In this document: positions 46,505-57,444 of the stretch, piece after piece
Layout: every line of letters begins with the position of its first letter
How positions within the stretch are numbered: the first letter of the stretch is position 1
Origin: Diplodia intermedia
Lineage: Eukaryota > Ascomycota > Dothideomycetes > Botryosphaeriales > Botryosphaeriaceae
DNA: 64,000 nucleotides
Direction: 5' to 3'
Assembly (NCBI GenBank): GCA_021495925.1
Contig: JAKEKT010000001.1
Location: 372,001 to 436,000 of the forward strand
Translations under genes and position numbers: made by a program
Notes under the pieces: model-generated
Seen by the model: the letters and a program-made list of their open reading frames with translations, nothing else
What the model was told of the DNA's origin: nothing
Database searches by the model: none

Positions 46505-47725
46505 TGGAAGCCGAACGGGGAGAGATGCGCGTATGCGCGTCGCGTGTAGGGGGTAGTGGTTGTGATGATGAGAAAATGCATATGTTTAAGACGAGGTTGT
46601 TGTTGTGTGCGTGAGCTCTTCTGGTTGAGATCGACTTCCCCGCGCGCCTCGGTGGTGGCGGCGGCGGCGGCGGCGGTGGATTTTGACATGACCTTATATT
46701 TTACCCCTTCTTCTGTGAACGCATTCTTATTTCTTCGTTCAAGCTGACTTCTTACCACTTGGGCGAGCTGTCCATATCTTCAAAACAATTTAACATTCAT
46801 TGTTCCATCGATTGTGTCTTCCCAATTTGAATCCAGCCTCGTTTCGGAACAAAGGCGGCATGAACGTGCCTACAATATCTATCTGGATGGATCACCGATT
46901 GTGAGAAACAACTAAACTTACATAAACAAGATTTGAGAAACCATGCAGGGTGTTGTGCAGATTAATAAAAGGTAGACCGCCAGGCGCGCTGCATCTATGC
47001 GCTGGTGAAGTGTCGTCTATTGTTTCATAATGACAACAAACACTTTCGGTGGAGTCAAAATCTGGGTAGGGGAAGTAAATTTTTAGGTGCCAAGATAAAT
47101 TCGTTTTAGCCGCTCCATATTGCCCAGATTTTGTTTCTTACCCTTCGCTCAATAGTGCGTGTTCGTAAGCGGTTCAAGACCTCTAGAAGCGTGGTCGCAT
47201 AGCCATCCGCCATCCCATCACTACCGTGCACCCACACTCACCAAGCAATTCTCATTCTCCCATCCTTAACCCGCTTCTCTACCAACAGTCCAGAAAGAAA
47301 AAAGGAAAAGAGACGCCAGGCCGTCAAACAAACCGTCAGGGTATCTCTTTCAACCAACACCCAAACCAAGAATGGTGTCATATCCAGTCAAACAGGGCCA
47401 CACCCCTTATTCTATGTACAAAGTAATACTGTTCTCCGATGAACGACGGTTATGAAGGCATAAAAGGTGGGGGAAAATGTGATATAAGATGCTCACATGA
47501 GAGAAATAAAAATAGTGCCTCCAAGTGGTATACCCAAAACCCCTGTTACCAAGACGGGGCGGTAGGGCAGAAGAGAAGAGCGAAAACGAGCGCGGTTGAC
47601 GAAAGGTGACGGCCTGGTCTTGCCAACAGAAAGGAGAAAACCAAGAGAGTTATTGGTAGAGGTGAATGACGGTGAGGACAGGGCAGAGGACCGAAAAGCC
47701 GGGGTAGGAGCAACGCATCGTGGCT
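46505..47725. other. Convergent intergenic region
   Basis: 1.2 kb between two stop codons, AT-rich in the middle, with a short GGCGGC run near 46656-46676. No supported gene. Confidence 0.45.
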
Positions 47726-50611
47726 TCACATGACAATGCATCTCAGCTTGCGCATTCCTTCCTTCACGCGATCGAAATCACTCCGGTCCCTCTCCCTCTC
47801 ACGTGCATTGATCTCGGCTAGATTCGGTGTGCTGTTGGCACGGCGCGCCCCCGCCGAGCTACTGGAATTTGTGCTGCGAATCGTGGTCAGTCGTGATAGG
47901 TTGGAGCGGCCGCGGCGTTCAGGCCGATTCTTGCGCGTTCGCCCGAGATCATCTGCGCTCTGAGCTGCACGCTGATTGACTCCAATGGAGCCCCAAGAGG
48001 CAAGAGGAGGCCCCGGTGTTGGCACGCTATCACGACGGCGGAGAGCCTCGAGTTGAGATGCAGTTGGAGAAGGAGGCTCTGTAGCGCTACTGCGTTGCCG
48101 TGGCTGCGGTTGGGAGTAGTTTGCGCTTGTTCGGTGAGCGGATGGTCCTGCGCGAGCGGGGGTAAAACGCTGCGCTGGTTGATATGAAGGATGTGCGGAG
48201 GCCGCAACGTGAGGAAACGAAAAATTGGGTTGCGCTGGTGGCGGGGAGGTCGACGGTCGCGTCGGACTTGTTTGAGTGCGTGATAGAAATGGCCTAGCAG
48301 ACTGGCCCGAGGGATGTGAATAATGAGATGGGCCGCTTGATTGCTGAAGTGGATGGGCCGATTGCGGGTTGTGAAAGGTAAGGTCGAAAGCCGATGAAGT
48401 ATCAGCGTCCTGTCGCTCCGGTGGGGCAGAGTGATTTGAAGTATCAGCTACCACGTTTTGCGCGACAGCAGGGATTCGAAGACGAGGAAGCGATGTGTGT
48501 TGCGCTGGCGGAGACTGGGGGATGGTGGGGAGAGAAACACCCATGGGATGACTGAGGCTTATGCTCATCGCGTCTGGGCCAGGGGGATCTGCATTTTCAG
48601 TGTAAGGTGGCGGCGGAGGAACCCAGTTGTCCGCATCACTCTCATGTGGGATTTCACGAAGACCATCGGCTCGTCTGTACTCCAAAGGTTGGTTGGGCAA
48701 TGCACGGAGGTGTCTTCGGTTCGCTGGAGCTACGGCAGCAACAGTCGCAGCTCTGTTCAACGACATGTGCGATCTAGGCTGGCCATGCGAATATGGTTCC
48801 TCAAAAGCAGCAGAGGCTTCGTCGCGTCGGGCTGAAGCACCCAGCGGGCTCGGAACGCGATTACGAGATGCCGACACCGGACTGGTCGTGGTCGATGAGC
48901 GGAGCAAATTGTTCCTCGCCGCGGTCCTGGCAGCCTCGCCTCTCCTCTGCGCCACGGTTCGAGTCCGAACCAGTTCAACTTCCCGTTCGAAGTCGATATC
49001 ATCCTCGGGCAACTTTTCTCCAGGAAGAGCCTCGTCGAGGTCTATCTCTATCTTCTTGGTGTTATCTGGCTGGCCGCAGCGGTCGGAGCTCTGAGAGAAA
49101 TCGAAATCCATCATGATCAGCATGCCGGTGGTCTTGGCCGTCTCGCCAGGCATGAGTGGGGTATCGGGAGTCGTGTTCCACACCACATTACCAACAGCAA
49201 GCAGCCTTTCAGGGTCACCAGGCTCATGTGAAGCAGGCGTCAACCAGCGCATGGCAGAAATGTCCTGAGCAGAGGTGTCCTCAGGCCTCTGAAGGGAGAC
49301 ATAGGCGCATGGGGCAACTGGGGTGTGATGCTCGGAATGCTGCCTCAATTCTCTGTACACGGCTGCATTGGACTCATAAGCATCTGGTAACCTGTACAGC
49401 CAGATGGAATTCGAGTCCTGCTGTTTGACGGCAACGGCGACATGATCGGCAGAGGGGGAGACAGTCGGCAGAGCGTCTTCCAGAGACTCGGCTCGCATGA
49501 ACTGCCCGACCTCGGGCGGGGGTTCTTTTGTTTCGACGAATTGCACGCCAGCAAGATCATAGATACCCCAGGAGTCTTCTTCGGCATCAAAGGCGAAAAG
49601 CTCGCTGACCTGCCCAGTAATTGTATCCGGAAGTAGCAATGCCTGCTTCGCGGTCACAGCCTTTTCGGGAAAGAGTATCTGCCTCGTCCACGCGACATGG
49701 CATTCCTGCGGAATGAGCTCGCCATCCTCAGTGAAGGGCCCGTCGAAAGCGCCATGTACGGTGAAGAGGGTCGTGGAACGCGGGAGCTTTGCAGAAGTGG
49801 TTGCAAGCAAAGTGCGTCCGTCGTCAGAGAAGGCTAGGTGGTCCATGGGGTCGCAGTTTACGGAGCGCCGGTCGTGCTCGGAGGCCTTCTCGGCCAATGA
49901 AATGAGCTCGATTCCGTATTGGTAACCCGTCGCCAGCACCATGCCATCGGGAGACAGAGCAATTGTGTTTGCATCGACGGTCAAGATGACGCTCTTGACC
50001 CTCTCCAGACTCGTGTTGTCTCCGTCCTGCAGCCGGTACAAGTCGACCTTGTGGGGGTTGGACAGCACGGCGAGCAGGCTGCCATCGTCCAGGATCTCGA
50101 CGGCGACGGGCTTCCGACGAAGCTCCAGGGTCCTCATGAAGGTGCGCGGCAGCTTGTCGGCGCGGATGAGCCATATGTTCTTGGTGCTGTAGACGGCAAT
50201 CATGCGGCCCTTGCGCGAGATGGAGAAGCCAAAAGGCTGGGGCAAGGCCGAGGAGGTGGCCGTGTCGGAGACAAGGTTGAGCAGGCTGATGTGCGGGCGC
50301 TGGTGCTGGGCCTGGCGGGCGCGCACGGCGGCAGCGTCCTTTGCGTCACCATTGCTCATGTTCGAAGCGTGCGAGGAAGTGGCCAGGGTGGAGAGGGCGG
50401 TGGAGGCGAAGCTGCGGGCGGTGGTGGCCGTGTAGCTGGCGGACGAACGCGCGGCGGTCGACAGCGGCGGCGAAGGGGGGGTCGCGCGGTCGTGCAAAGG
50501 CGGCTCCGCGGGGCGGAGAGTCTCCGGGGTGTGCGCATTGTCTGGCGGCGGCGGAGGGCTGTAGAGACCGTCGTCGTCGGCGTCGGCGTCGCCGTGGGTT
50601 ACGCGTTCCAT
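47726..50611 (-). CDS. Large beta-propeller-like fungal protein with C-terminal CaaX box
   Basis: A single 961-codon frame. The N-terminal 90 residues are Pro/Ser/Thr-rich and disordered. From about residue 105 to 520 a repeat-poor WD-like propeller is suggested by strands such as FGFSISRKGRMIAVYSTKNI, PVAVEILDDGSLLAVLSNPH, TIALSPDGMVLATGYQYGIE and LAFSDDGRTLLATTS. I recall fungal proteins of this kind carrying only a domain-of-unknown-function label. The second half is disordered with basic, Pro- and Ser-rich segments. The last residues, GMRKLRCIVM, end in Cys-Ile-Val-Met, a canonical CaaX motif with a basic stretch just before it. This predicts C-terminal prenylation (Met favours farnesyl) and membrane attachment. 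No catalytic motif is seen. Confidence 0.85.
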   Translation of the reverse strand: MERVTHGDADADDDGLYSPPPPPDNAHTPETLRPAEPPLHDRATPPSPPLSTAARSSASYTATTARSFASTALSTLATSSHASNMSNGDAKDAAAVRARQAQHQRPHISLLNLVSDTATSSALPQPFGFSISRKGRMIAVYSTKNIWLIRADKLPRTFMRTLELRRKPVAVEILDDGSLLAVLSNPHKVDLYRLQDGDNTSLERVKSVILTVDANTIALSPDGMVLATGYQYGIELISLAEKASEHDRRSVNCDPMDHLAFSDDGRTLLATTSAKLPRSTTLFTVHGAFDGPFTEDGELIPQECHVAWTRQILFPEKAVTAKQALLLPDTITGQVSELFAFDAEEDSWGIYDLAGVQFVETKEPPPEVGQFMRAESLEDALPTVSPSADHVAVAVKQQDSNSIWLYRLPDAYESNAAVYRELRQHSEHHTPVAPCAYVSLQRPEDTSAQDISAMRWLTPASHEPGDPERLLAVGNVVWNTTPDTPLMPGETAKTTGMLIMMDFDFSQSSDRCGQPDNTKKIEIDLDEALPGEKLPEDDIDFEREVELVRTRTVAQRRGEAARTAARNNLLRSSTTTSPVSASRNRVPSPLGASARRDEASAAFEEPYSHGQPRSHMSLNRAATVAAVAPANRRHLRALPNQPLEYRRADGLREIPHESDADNWVPPPPPYTENADPPGPDAMSISLSHPMGVSLPTIPQSPPAQHTSLPRLRIPAVAQNVVADTSNHSAPPERQDADTSSAFDLTFHNPQSAHPLQQSSGPSHYSHPSGQSARPFLSRTQTSPTRPSTSPPPAQPNFSFPHVAASAHPSYQPAQRFTPARAGPSAHRTSANYSQPQPRQRSSATEPPSPTASQLEALRRRDSVPTPGPPLASWGSIGVNQRAAQSADDLGRTRKNRPERRGRSNLSRLTTIRSTNSSSSAGARRANSTPNLAEINARERERDRSDFDRVKEGMRKLRCIVM

Positions 50612-52091
50612 TGCGCCTCAACAGCTCATGTCTTCACGGGGCAGGCGGGCGTGATGAGGCTCGCCCGGGCAGGAGCATTATAGATCCGGGAAGGCCCGCG
50701 CGGGAAGAAGGTGCGCTTTGAAGTGGCATGCGGCCGCGGGCGTCGCTCAAGCAGTGCGACGGTGTGGAGTCGCGGGCAGCGGGTGGGCCCTAGGTCCCAG
50801 CCAGCTGCCAGCCAGCCCTAGGGCGGCTATATTTAGCCCACACGTGCCGAATACGAGCTGGAACCCATCTCCATATCTTCGCCTGCCTTCCCGCCTGACC
50901 CGAAAATGCCTCCCCCGTCCCAATCTGCACCTCCGCTCTGCTGCACTCGTCGAACCCGCCCCCATGCGCGCCTCGATGCGGCATGAATAGACTGCGTCTC
51001 GTGTCCGCCCGCCGTCTCGCACCCGCCAGGGAAGCCCATCGGAACCACGCACCTTAGCCTTGGCCGGCCACGACTTCGCGGATCAGCAATGCGTCTCGCT
51101 CCACTCATGCATGAACAGGCCCACTGTATCCATAAACGTCGGCCCCGAGGAGCGATCACCCTCCAAACCAGCGGTTCAGGATCCTTCTCGAGCCCGTGTA
51201 GAACGCCCCGTGCAGATGCCAGCCAGCGCTCGTTGGTAGGAGCCCCCATCCATCGCCCCCACCGGCAGTCGATGCTCCGGGGTCATGCGCAGGCGACGTA
51301 CCGGCTGATGCAAGCTTCTGAATGAAGCCAGATGTTGCCTCGGCTGAAGCTGGCTGTGCGCATGGCAGCTCACGTCGATGAGGACGGCAGTTGTCCAAGG
51401 AGTCGAGTCGTGGCATCATCTCTTGAGATGCGAGCCGAGAGCCGACCGAAAGACCTTGTTTCGCCAACACCCTTGCGATATATGCGGTACGGTGAGCTGT
51501 GACATTGCACTATTCCAGGAGTCTTTGGGTTCCATGCAGATTCGAATGGACGCATGCGACTTGCTGCTGTAGAACTGTGGGCATCCAAGGCCAAGGCTTG
51601 TATCATGGTGTACTGCGGAAGAAAGCGACGACCTAAATTGGCCAGGTCAGGCGCTGCTGGAGGAGCCGTGTTTTAATACGGTATCTCAGGAAGCGGACAA
51701 GAGCGGCGACATGGGCGGACAGCCCGGGCCGCTATCTCTTATCTTTGTCAGTGCCCCCGCCCAGAAGGTTGAGCGCTGACTCGGGAGCACGCCCGGCATC
51801 CCGCGCTCTCAAGCTTTCCAACCCCATCTATCTTCGCATGCAACTGCCGCTTCGGTGCCGTTATCTCCGCATCGATGTCAGGTACCGTCCTCACCTCCGC
51901 TCTCTCAGGCTCGAACTGCCATCTTTCGCCTAGCCGCGGACGGCTATCGTAGAAACGACGCGTCTGCAGCTTGCACCTCCCACCGCTTATCGCGCCCGTG
52001 CCACCTGCTTTCTGCCCGGCATGACCGCTATTAAGAAGCCTCCCCTCGACATGAGGGGCACTAGATCTACCGCCGTTGCCTTCTCCTCACC
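50612..52091. promoter_or_regulatory. Divergent intergenic region (CaaX protein / polyamine oxidase)
   Basis: 1.5 kb between head-to-head genes. No gene, repeat or RNA is supported; the sequence just ahead of 52092 is CT-rich. Confidence 0.45.
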
Positions 52092-53758
52092 ATGCGCCTC
52101 GCAGCTCCGTCTGTCCTCTGCTTGTCGTGGGCTCTGTCCAACTTCCAACATGTCTCGGCTGCCGCCTTGACTTCGAGAGTCGACGACCAGCAATGTCGCA
52201 AGACGACCGTTGCCATCCTGGGTGCCGGCGTCGCAGGCATCACGGCCGCCCAGGCCCTCTCCAACCAGTCCATCTCCGACTTCGTCATCATCGAGCATAA
52301 TTCGTACATCGGAGGGCGTGTTGCTCACACCACCTTCGGCTCGAAACCGGACGGGTCTCCGTATGTCGTCGAGCTAGGTAACATCCACCTTCATCCTACC
52401 CAGCCATGTCCACTGACCAAGTCGTAGGTGCCAACTGGATCCAAGGTCTTGGCTCCGAGGGGGGACCCGAGAACCCCATCTGGACAATGGGGAAAAAATA
52501 CAACGTCACGAACACATACTCAAATTACAGCTCCATTCTGACCTACAACGAGACCGGAGCTGTTGACTTTACCGACCTTCTGGACGACTTTGAGGATGCT
52601 TATGCCATCGTGGAGCAGAATGCCGGCTACGTCGTGACCGAGAATCTGCAAGACTCGAGCGTCAGGGCAGGCTTCAGTCTTGCCGGATGGAAGCCGAAGA
52701 AGAACATGGCCGCCCAGGCCGTGGAGTGGTGGGAATGGGACTGGGAAACTTCTTATGAGCCTGAGCAGAGCGGTCTCGCGGCCGGCATCTGGGGCTACAA
52801 CGCAACCTTTTACCAATTCAGCGAGGCCAACAACTTCGTCGTCGACCAGCGGGGCTTTAATGCCTTCGTCATCGGAGAGGCAAACACCTTTCTCAAGACA
52901 AACGACTCTCGCCTGCTGCTGGACACGACAGTAACCGACATCAAATACTCCTCGGATGGCGTCACAGTGTACAACGCCGACGGAAGTTGCGTCTCTGCGG
53001 CGTACGCAATCTGCACCTTTTCCGTCGGTGTCCTACAGAATGACGCCGTCACGTTCGAGCCAGAGCTGCCGGACTGGAAGCAAGACGCCATCGAGAACTT
53101 CCAAATGGGAACCTACACCAAGATCTTCATGCAATTCAACGAGACCTTCTGGGACACGGACACGCAGTTCTTCCTCTACGCCGACCCGGAAAAGCGCGGA
53201 TACTACCCTGTGTGGCAATCTCTCGATGCCGAAGGCTTCATCCCCGGCAGTGGAATCATATTTGCCACGGTCGTCCACTCGGAATCGTATCGCATAGAGG
53301 CCCAAACGGTCGAGGAGACGACGGCGGAGCTGATGTCGGTCCTGCGCAGCATGTTCCCCGACAAGGAGATTCCCGAGCCCACGGACGTCATGTATCCCCG
53401 CTGGAGCTTGCAGCCTTGGGCGTATGGATCCTACTCCAACTGGCCGGTGGGAACGACGCTCGAAAAGCACCAGAACTTGCGGGCCAACGTGGACAGGCTA
53501 TGGTTTGCCGGAGAGGCCAACTCGGCCGAGTACTTTGGCTTCTTGCACGGGGCGTGGTTCGAGGGTCGGGACGTCGGACAGCGCATTGCCGGCCTGGTCG
53601 GGAAGGTGTGCACGAATGCAGATGCCGAGGGGAACGCAACCGATGGCTGTGGGGCGATGAGGAGCTACGAAGTGCTGCACGGTACCACAGCGTACGACGA
53701 GTACGATCTGGAGAATGGCATCATGGTCAGTCCGTTTGCTGTCTACGCCGACGAGTGA
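52092..53758 (+). CDS. Secreted flavin-dependent polyamine oxidase
   Basis: Exons 52092-52377 and 52428-53758 (50-bp intron with ACTGAC branch, phase 1) give 538 aa. A signal peptide (MRLAAPSVLCLSWALSNFQHVSA) predicts export, and NxS/T sites such as NYS, NET and NAT are frequent. The FAD fold shows the Rossmann motif VAILGAGVAGITAAQAL, an acidic ribose-binding end IIEHNSYIGGRV, and VELGANWIQG formed across the splice, the active-site loop of plant and fungal polyamine oxidases. Later come AICTFSVGVLQND, FQMGTYTKIFMQF, PWAYGSYSNWPVG and the C-terminal FAD motif LWFAGEANSAEYFGFLHGAWFEG. It oxidises spermidine or spermine and releases hydrogen peroxide. It lies 517 bp upstream of the dihydroxybenzoate decarboxylase on the same strand; whether it is co-regulated is unknown. 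Confidence 0.93.
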
Positions 53759-54162
53759 CTTGGCACGGTAGCTTGAGATATCCTGTTGTATTAATACTGC
53801 ATACATTATTGCCACAGCACTGAAGTCCCGAGTCTGCTCATGCTCACATGACTCGGTTCGAAGCCCTGATCGACGCTGTATTATTCATAAGCTGTGAGAG
53901 GAGTCCCGCTCGGGTAAGGGGCGGATGACGTAGCCGTGCTAGCCATCCATCCGACGAGACCACAATAATCGAGCACACGCCGGGCAACAGAAGAAAGCCA
54001 GGCACGATGGGGTCCGCAAACGCCTTCCGAAGGAGGCCCCGGCCCCGCAGTCAGACCAGGCCCGTACCCCTCCCCGCACTTGGGTGGCGCATCCGTGGGA
54101 GCCCGTGGGGAGCCATCCGACGGACCTCATCCGCACCCACATAAGCCCCCGGCGATAACCAA

Positions 54163-54182
54163 CGGCGCCTCCGGAGGCGCCG
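54163..54182. promoter_or_regulatory. Perfect 20-bp palindrome, candidate Zn2Cys6 binding site
   Basis: CGGCGCCTCCGGAGGCGCCG, two exact 10-bp half sites with no spacer. It starts with CGG, ends with CCG and has TCCGGA at the centre. It sits 2 bp upstream of the TATA box and 94 bp upstream of the ATG. Binuclear zinc factors commonly bind inverted CGG triplets, and such a gene lies nearby at 59677. Confidence 0.55.
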
Positions 54183-54184
54183 CA

Positions 54185-54191
54185 TATAAAA
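54185..54191 (+). promoter_or_regulatory. TATA box of the dihydroxybenzoate decarboxylase
   Basis: TATAAAA inside an A-rich run, 91 bp before ATG 54276. Confidence 0.6.
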
Positions 54192-54275
54192 AAAAAAGAG
54201 CCAAGAGGAAAGGAGAAACCCCCCCAAGGATCAGTCAAACCCCTCCAACCAACAGAACCATCCAACAAAGGGACA

Positions 54276-55407
54276 ATGCTCGGCAAGATCATCCTCGAGG
54301 AGGCCTTCGCGCTGCCGCGCTTCGACGAGAAGACGCGGTGGTGGGCCGGCCTGTTCTCGACTGACGTCGAGACGCACGTGGCCGAGATCCAGGACATTTC
54401 GGACATCCGCCTGCGGCACGCGGACAAGCACGGCGTCGGCTACCAGATCCTGTCGTACACGGCACCGGGCGTGCAGGACGTCTGGGAGCGCAAGGACGCG
54501 GATGCTCTCGCCGTCGAGATCAACGACTGGATCGCCGAGAAGATCAAACCGCATCCGGACCGGTTGGGTGCTTTTGCGTGAGTTCCTTCACTCCGGCATG
54601 AGAGAATGTCCCGCTGATGTGCTGCAGGACACTGTCTATGCACGACCCCAAAGCCGCCGCCGAGGAGTTGAGACGATGCGTTAAGCAGTACGGCTTCAAG
54701 GGCGCGCTGGTGAACGACACGCAGCGTGCCGGTCCCGACGGCGAGGATTTGATCTTCTACGACGGCCCAGAATGGGACGTCTTCTGGGAGACTTGCACCG
54801 AGCTGGATGTCCCGGTACTGTTTCCCCATCCTCATCTAGAAGCAAAACAAGGAAACTAACAGCACCACAGCTCTACATCCACCCCCGCAACCCCACGGGC
54901 ATCGTGTTCGAGAAGCTGTGGAAGGCGCGGCACTGGCTGATCGGCCCCCCGCTGTCGTTCGCGCACGGCGTCAGCCTGCACCTGCTGGGCATGGTGACCA
55001 ACGGCGTCTTCGACCGGCACCCTTCCCTGCAGGTCATCATCGGCCACCTGGGCGAGCACATCCCGTTCGACCTATGGCGCATCAACCACTGGTTCGAGGA
55101 CCGCAAGAAGCTGCTCGGCCTGGAGAAGCAGTGCAAGAAGACGATCCGCCAGTACTTCGACCAGAACATCTGGATCACCACCTCCGGCCACTTCTCCACC
55201 ACGACGCTGAATTTCTGCCTCGCCGAGGTTAGTGCGGACCGCATTCTGTTCTCGGTCGACTACCCGTTTGAGACGTTTGAGGATGGTTGCGAGTGGTTCG
55301 ATAAGATGGAGATTAACACGCGGGATCGGTTGAAGATCGGGAGGGAGAATGCGAAGAAGTTGTTCAAGCTGGGGGAGTACAAGGATAGCGAGGCGTTGGT
55401 GATTTAA
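54276..55407 (+). CDS. 2,3-dihydroxybenzoate decarboxylase (amidohydrolase family)
   Basis: Exons 54276-54577, 54628-54814 and 54871-55407 (introns 50 and 56 bp; phases 2 and 0) give 341 aa. The enzyme decarboxylates 2,3-dihydroxybenzoate to catechol without oxidation, using a divalent metal. Metal ligands match the family: Glu8 in MLGKIILEEAFALPRF (where classic amidohydrolases have HxH), His167 in LYIHPRNPTG, His222 in IIGHLGEHIPFDLWR and Asp293 in FSVDYPFETF. Other hallmarks are GYQILSYTAPGVQD, GAFATLSMHDPKAAAEEL (restored by splicing), KGALVNDTQR, GPPLSFAHGVSLH and WITTSGHFSTTTLNF. The sequence is very close to the Aspergillus enzyme as I remember it, closer than to salicylate or methylsalicylate decarboxylases. 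It adjoins the tryptophan-degrading genes, matching the anthranilate-to-catechol branch. Confidence 0.93.
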
Positions 55408-55966
55408 GGTAATGTAGTAGTAAATAATCCAACTTCATCATGTCCAATTATATCCCATATCCGGACCAATTGGCTGGTCATGCAAGGTGCTCTTTGATTC
55501 TATTTAGAACCCCTTCAGAAATAACCATGTACAAGTAGAACCTAATCCCAACAGCACAAAATTACATTTCCAGAAGGATGCTTCATCGACGGATGCTCCG
55601 TGGCGGGGTCTCACCGGCGGAACACGATGTCATCTCCGAAACGTCATGTGAGATTCCGTCATACTTAAGCTCGATATGCAGCCCTACGCCTACTCGCGGC
55701 TCAGCTACATCCGACGGACCACCGGCGGAAGGCTGCTGACCACACTTCATCACCCCGCCAGCGTCGTCATCACCCGATCTGAAGTGAGACCTTGTGACGA
55801 TATACGTGCTCAATTCCACTAAACCGATGACCGCACTTCTACCCCTCGTGTTGTAATTAAGCTGCATTCTGGCAGTTGGCGTCGAGAATTGCTCCGTGAC
55901 CCAGTCAAATAACGCCATTCGTCCATGCTAGCATGCAAAATAAAATAGAAAGTACTTTTTGTGACA
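55408..55966. other. Convergent intergenic region
   Basis: 559 bp between the decarboxylase and dioxygenase stop codons. A 111-codon minus-strand frame at 55583-55918 lies here but resembles no family and would sit inside the expected 3' UTRs. Confidence 0.45.
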
Positions 55967-57444
55967 TCACCGCGAGCTCGCCGCCTTCTTCGTCTCGTCT
56001 CTAGTTTGCTTCAAAAAGGGTATCAGAGCCTGTATTGGATGGCCAACGTTAGCACCTTGTCAAAGATCGCGTGGAGCGAGAAGGGGGAAAGGGCTCTTAC
56101 CGTGCCGCCAGTACCATAGAGCTTCTTGTCGGCCTTGTCCTCGCCGTCCTGGATGGACGATGCGGACGCAATATTGACTGTGCTCGTCTTGGGAGCCTTC
56201 CAGCGCGAAGGCATGACGATGTATCCTGCAATAGTGGGTCAGTTTGTGTTCTCTCTCGTCCCAGATCAGGTGCTCCAGAGTGTGGGATGGGGAGGAGAAA
56301 GAAGGGAAAGAGGAGGCATCACTCACTCGTCACAATCTGGATATGCTTATCGCGGAAGGCAGCGAGGGCGGAAACAGCAGCATCGTAAGCCTCGAGCACC
56401 GTATTCTCGGTCGACGGGTTCAGCGCATACTCGCGAATATTGGCGGCGCGGTCGAGGTACTGCAGGAAGCGACGGTGCGCGCCGGGCATGTAATACCGCA
56501 TGCCCTCGATGAAGCTGTTCTTCACCAGCTCGCCGCCTGAAACGTGGCGCACACCCAGGACGATGTCGAAAAACTGAATCAGCGAGCTCTGCGCGTTGCT
56601 GCCACCGCTGTACTGCCGCCACTCGCCCTTGCCGTCGCCTTCGTCGTAGAAGACGCCGCGCGGCAGGCCTGCCGTTGCCATGCCTTTGCTGCCGGCGAGG
56701 AAGGGCCGGATGTGGAAGTAGAAGACGTTCGGGTCGAGCCGCTCGTACATGCGCTCGAGAATGGTGCCGAGCTCGTTGATGCAGAGGCGTAGAGAGTCTA
56801 GCCCCTGGACAACCTTCCAGTCATCCCCCCGCGCCGCTGCGTCAATGCACTGCAGCATCAACGGCACCGTGTGGGCGCCGCGCGCCTCGATGGCGACGGA
56901 GATGAGGTAGAACCAGGCTTCGTCGTCGGTTCCTGTGAAGCTGTGCAGCACCTGCAGGTTCTCCGGGACGGATAGTGGCACGGTAGGATCGACCGTCTTG
57001 TAGTTCCAGAGGTTCAGCGCGGCGTAGGTTGCCGTTGGTGGTAGCCCGAGGTGCTCCGAGGCCTCAAGGAATGGTACGGCGATGCATGGTGGAAGGACCT
57101 TGCAGTAAAGTTAGCAACCTTCGGGGGTTGTTTCTTTTCCTTTGGCGTACCTCGGATGGCTTCTCTCCGCCCCATATGTACGCATGTGTGAAGAAACCCA
57201 AGATCATGTATGCTCGTCTCCATTCTTCTTCGCTGTTCAACTTCGAGGTGTTAAGAACGGGAAGGTTGTTGATTGCGGGAATGAGTTCGCCGGTGCGCAA
57301 CAGTTTGGGCAATATTTCTATCACCGACTCCCACTCGGCATAATAGGGGTCTGGCAGTCGCTGAAGTGGCAGCCGGTCGGGAAGAAAAGCATTTTCGTGA
57401 GAGACACGGTAGTGTGCAAGGTTGCAGTCGAGATGGTCGAGCAT
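55967..57444 (-). CDS. BNA2: Indoleamine 2,3-dioxygenase
   Basis: Exons 57444-57151, 57098-56327, 56225-56101 and 56029-55967 (introns 52, 101 and 71 bp) give 417 aa. The heme enzyme opens the indole ring of tryptophan to N-formylkynurenine. Family features in order: YRVSHENAFLPDRLPLQRLP, EEEWRRAYMILGFFTHAYIW followed by GGEKPSE, PPCIAVPFLEASEHLGLPP, the distal-pocket Arg in FYFHIRPFLAG (about 229), GLPRGVFYDEG, GGSNAQSSLIQFFDIVLGV, proximal heme His306 in YMPGAHRRFLQYL, and VTRYIVMPSRW across an exon join. The short last exon gives ALIPFLKQTRDET. An in-frame stop just upstream limits the start to ATG 57444 unless a further leader exon exists. It is head to head with kynureninase, two steps later in the pathway. 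Confidence 0.95.

Larger units (their letters stand above)
53759..54275. promoter_or_regulatory. Promoter region of the dihydroxybenzoate decarboxylase
   Basis: 517 bp after the polyamine oxidase. It contains a perfect 20-bp palindrome and an adjoining TATA box, both listed separately, close to the decarboxylase ATG. Confidence 0.6.

Noticed and set aside
53855..53865. GGTTCGAAGCC, matching a tRNA B-box consensus
   Set aside because: The flanking bases do not form a T-stem, and no acceptor stem, D-arm or anticodon arm is found nearby.
55583..55918. 111-codon minus-strand frame between the decarboxylase and dioxygenase
   Set aside because: Lies where the two 3' UTRs are expected, has no recognisable domain and is compositionally unremarkable; kept only as a note.
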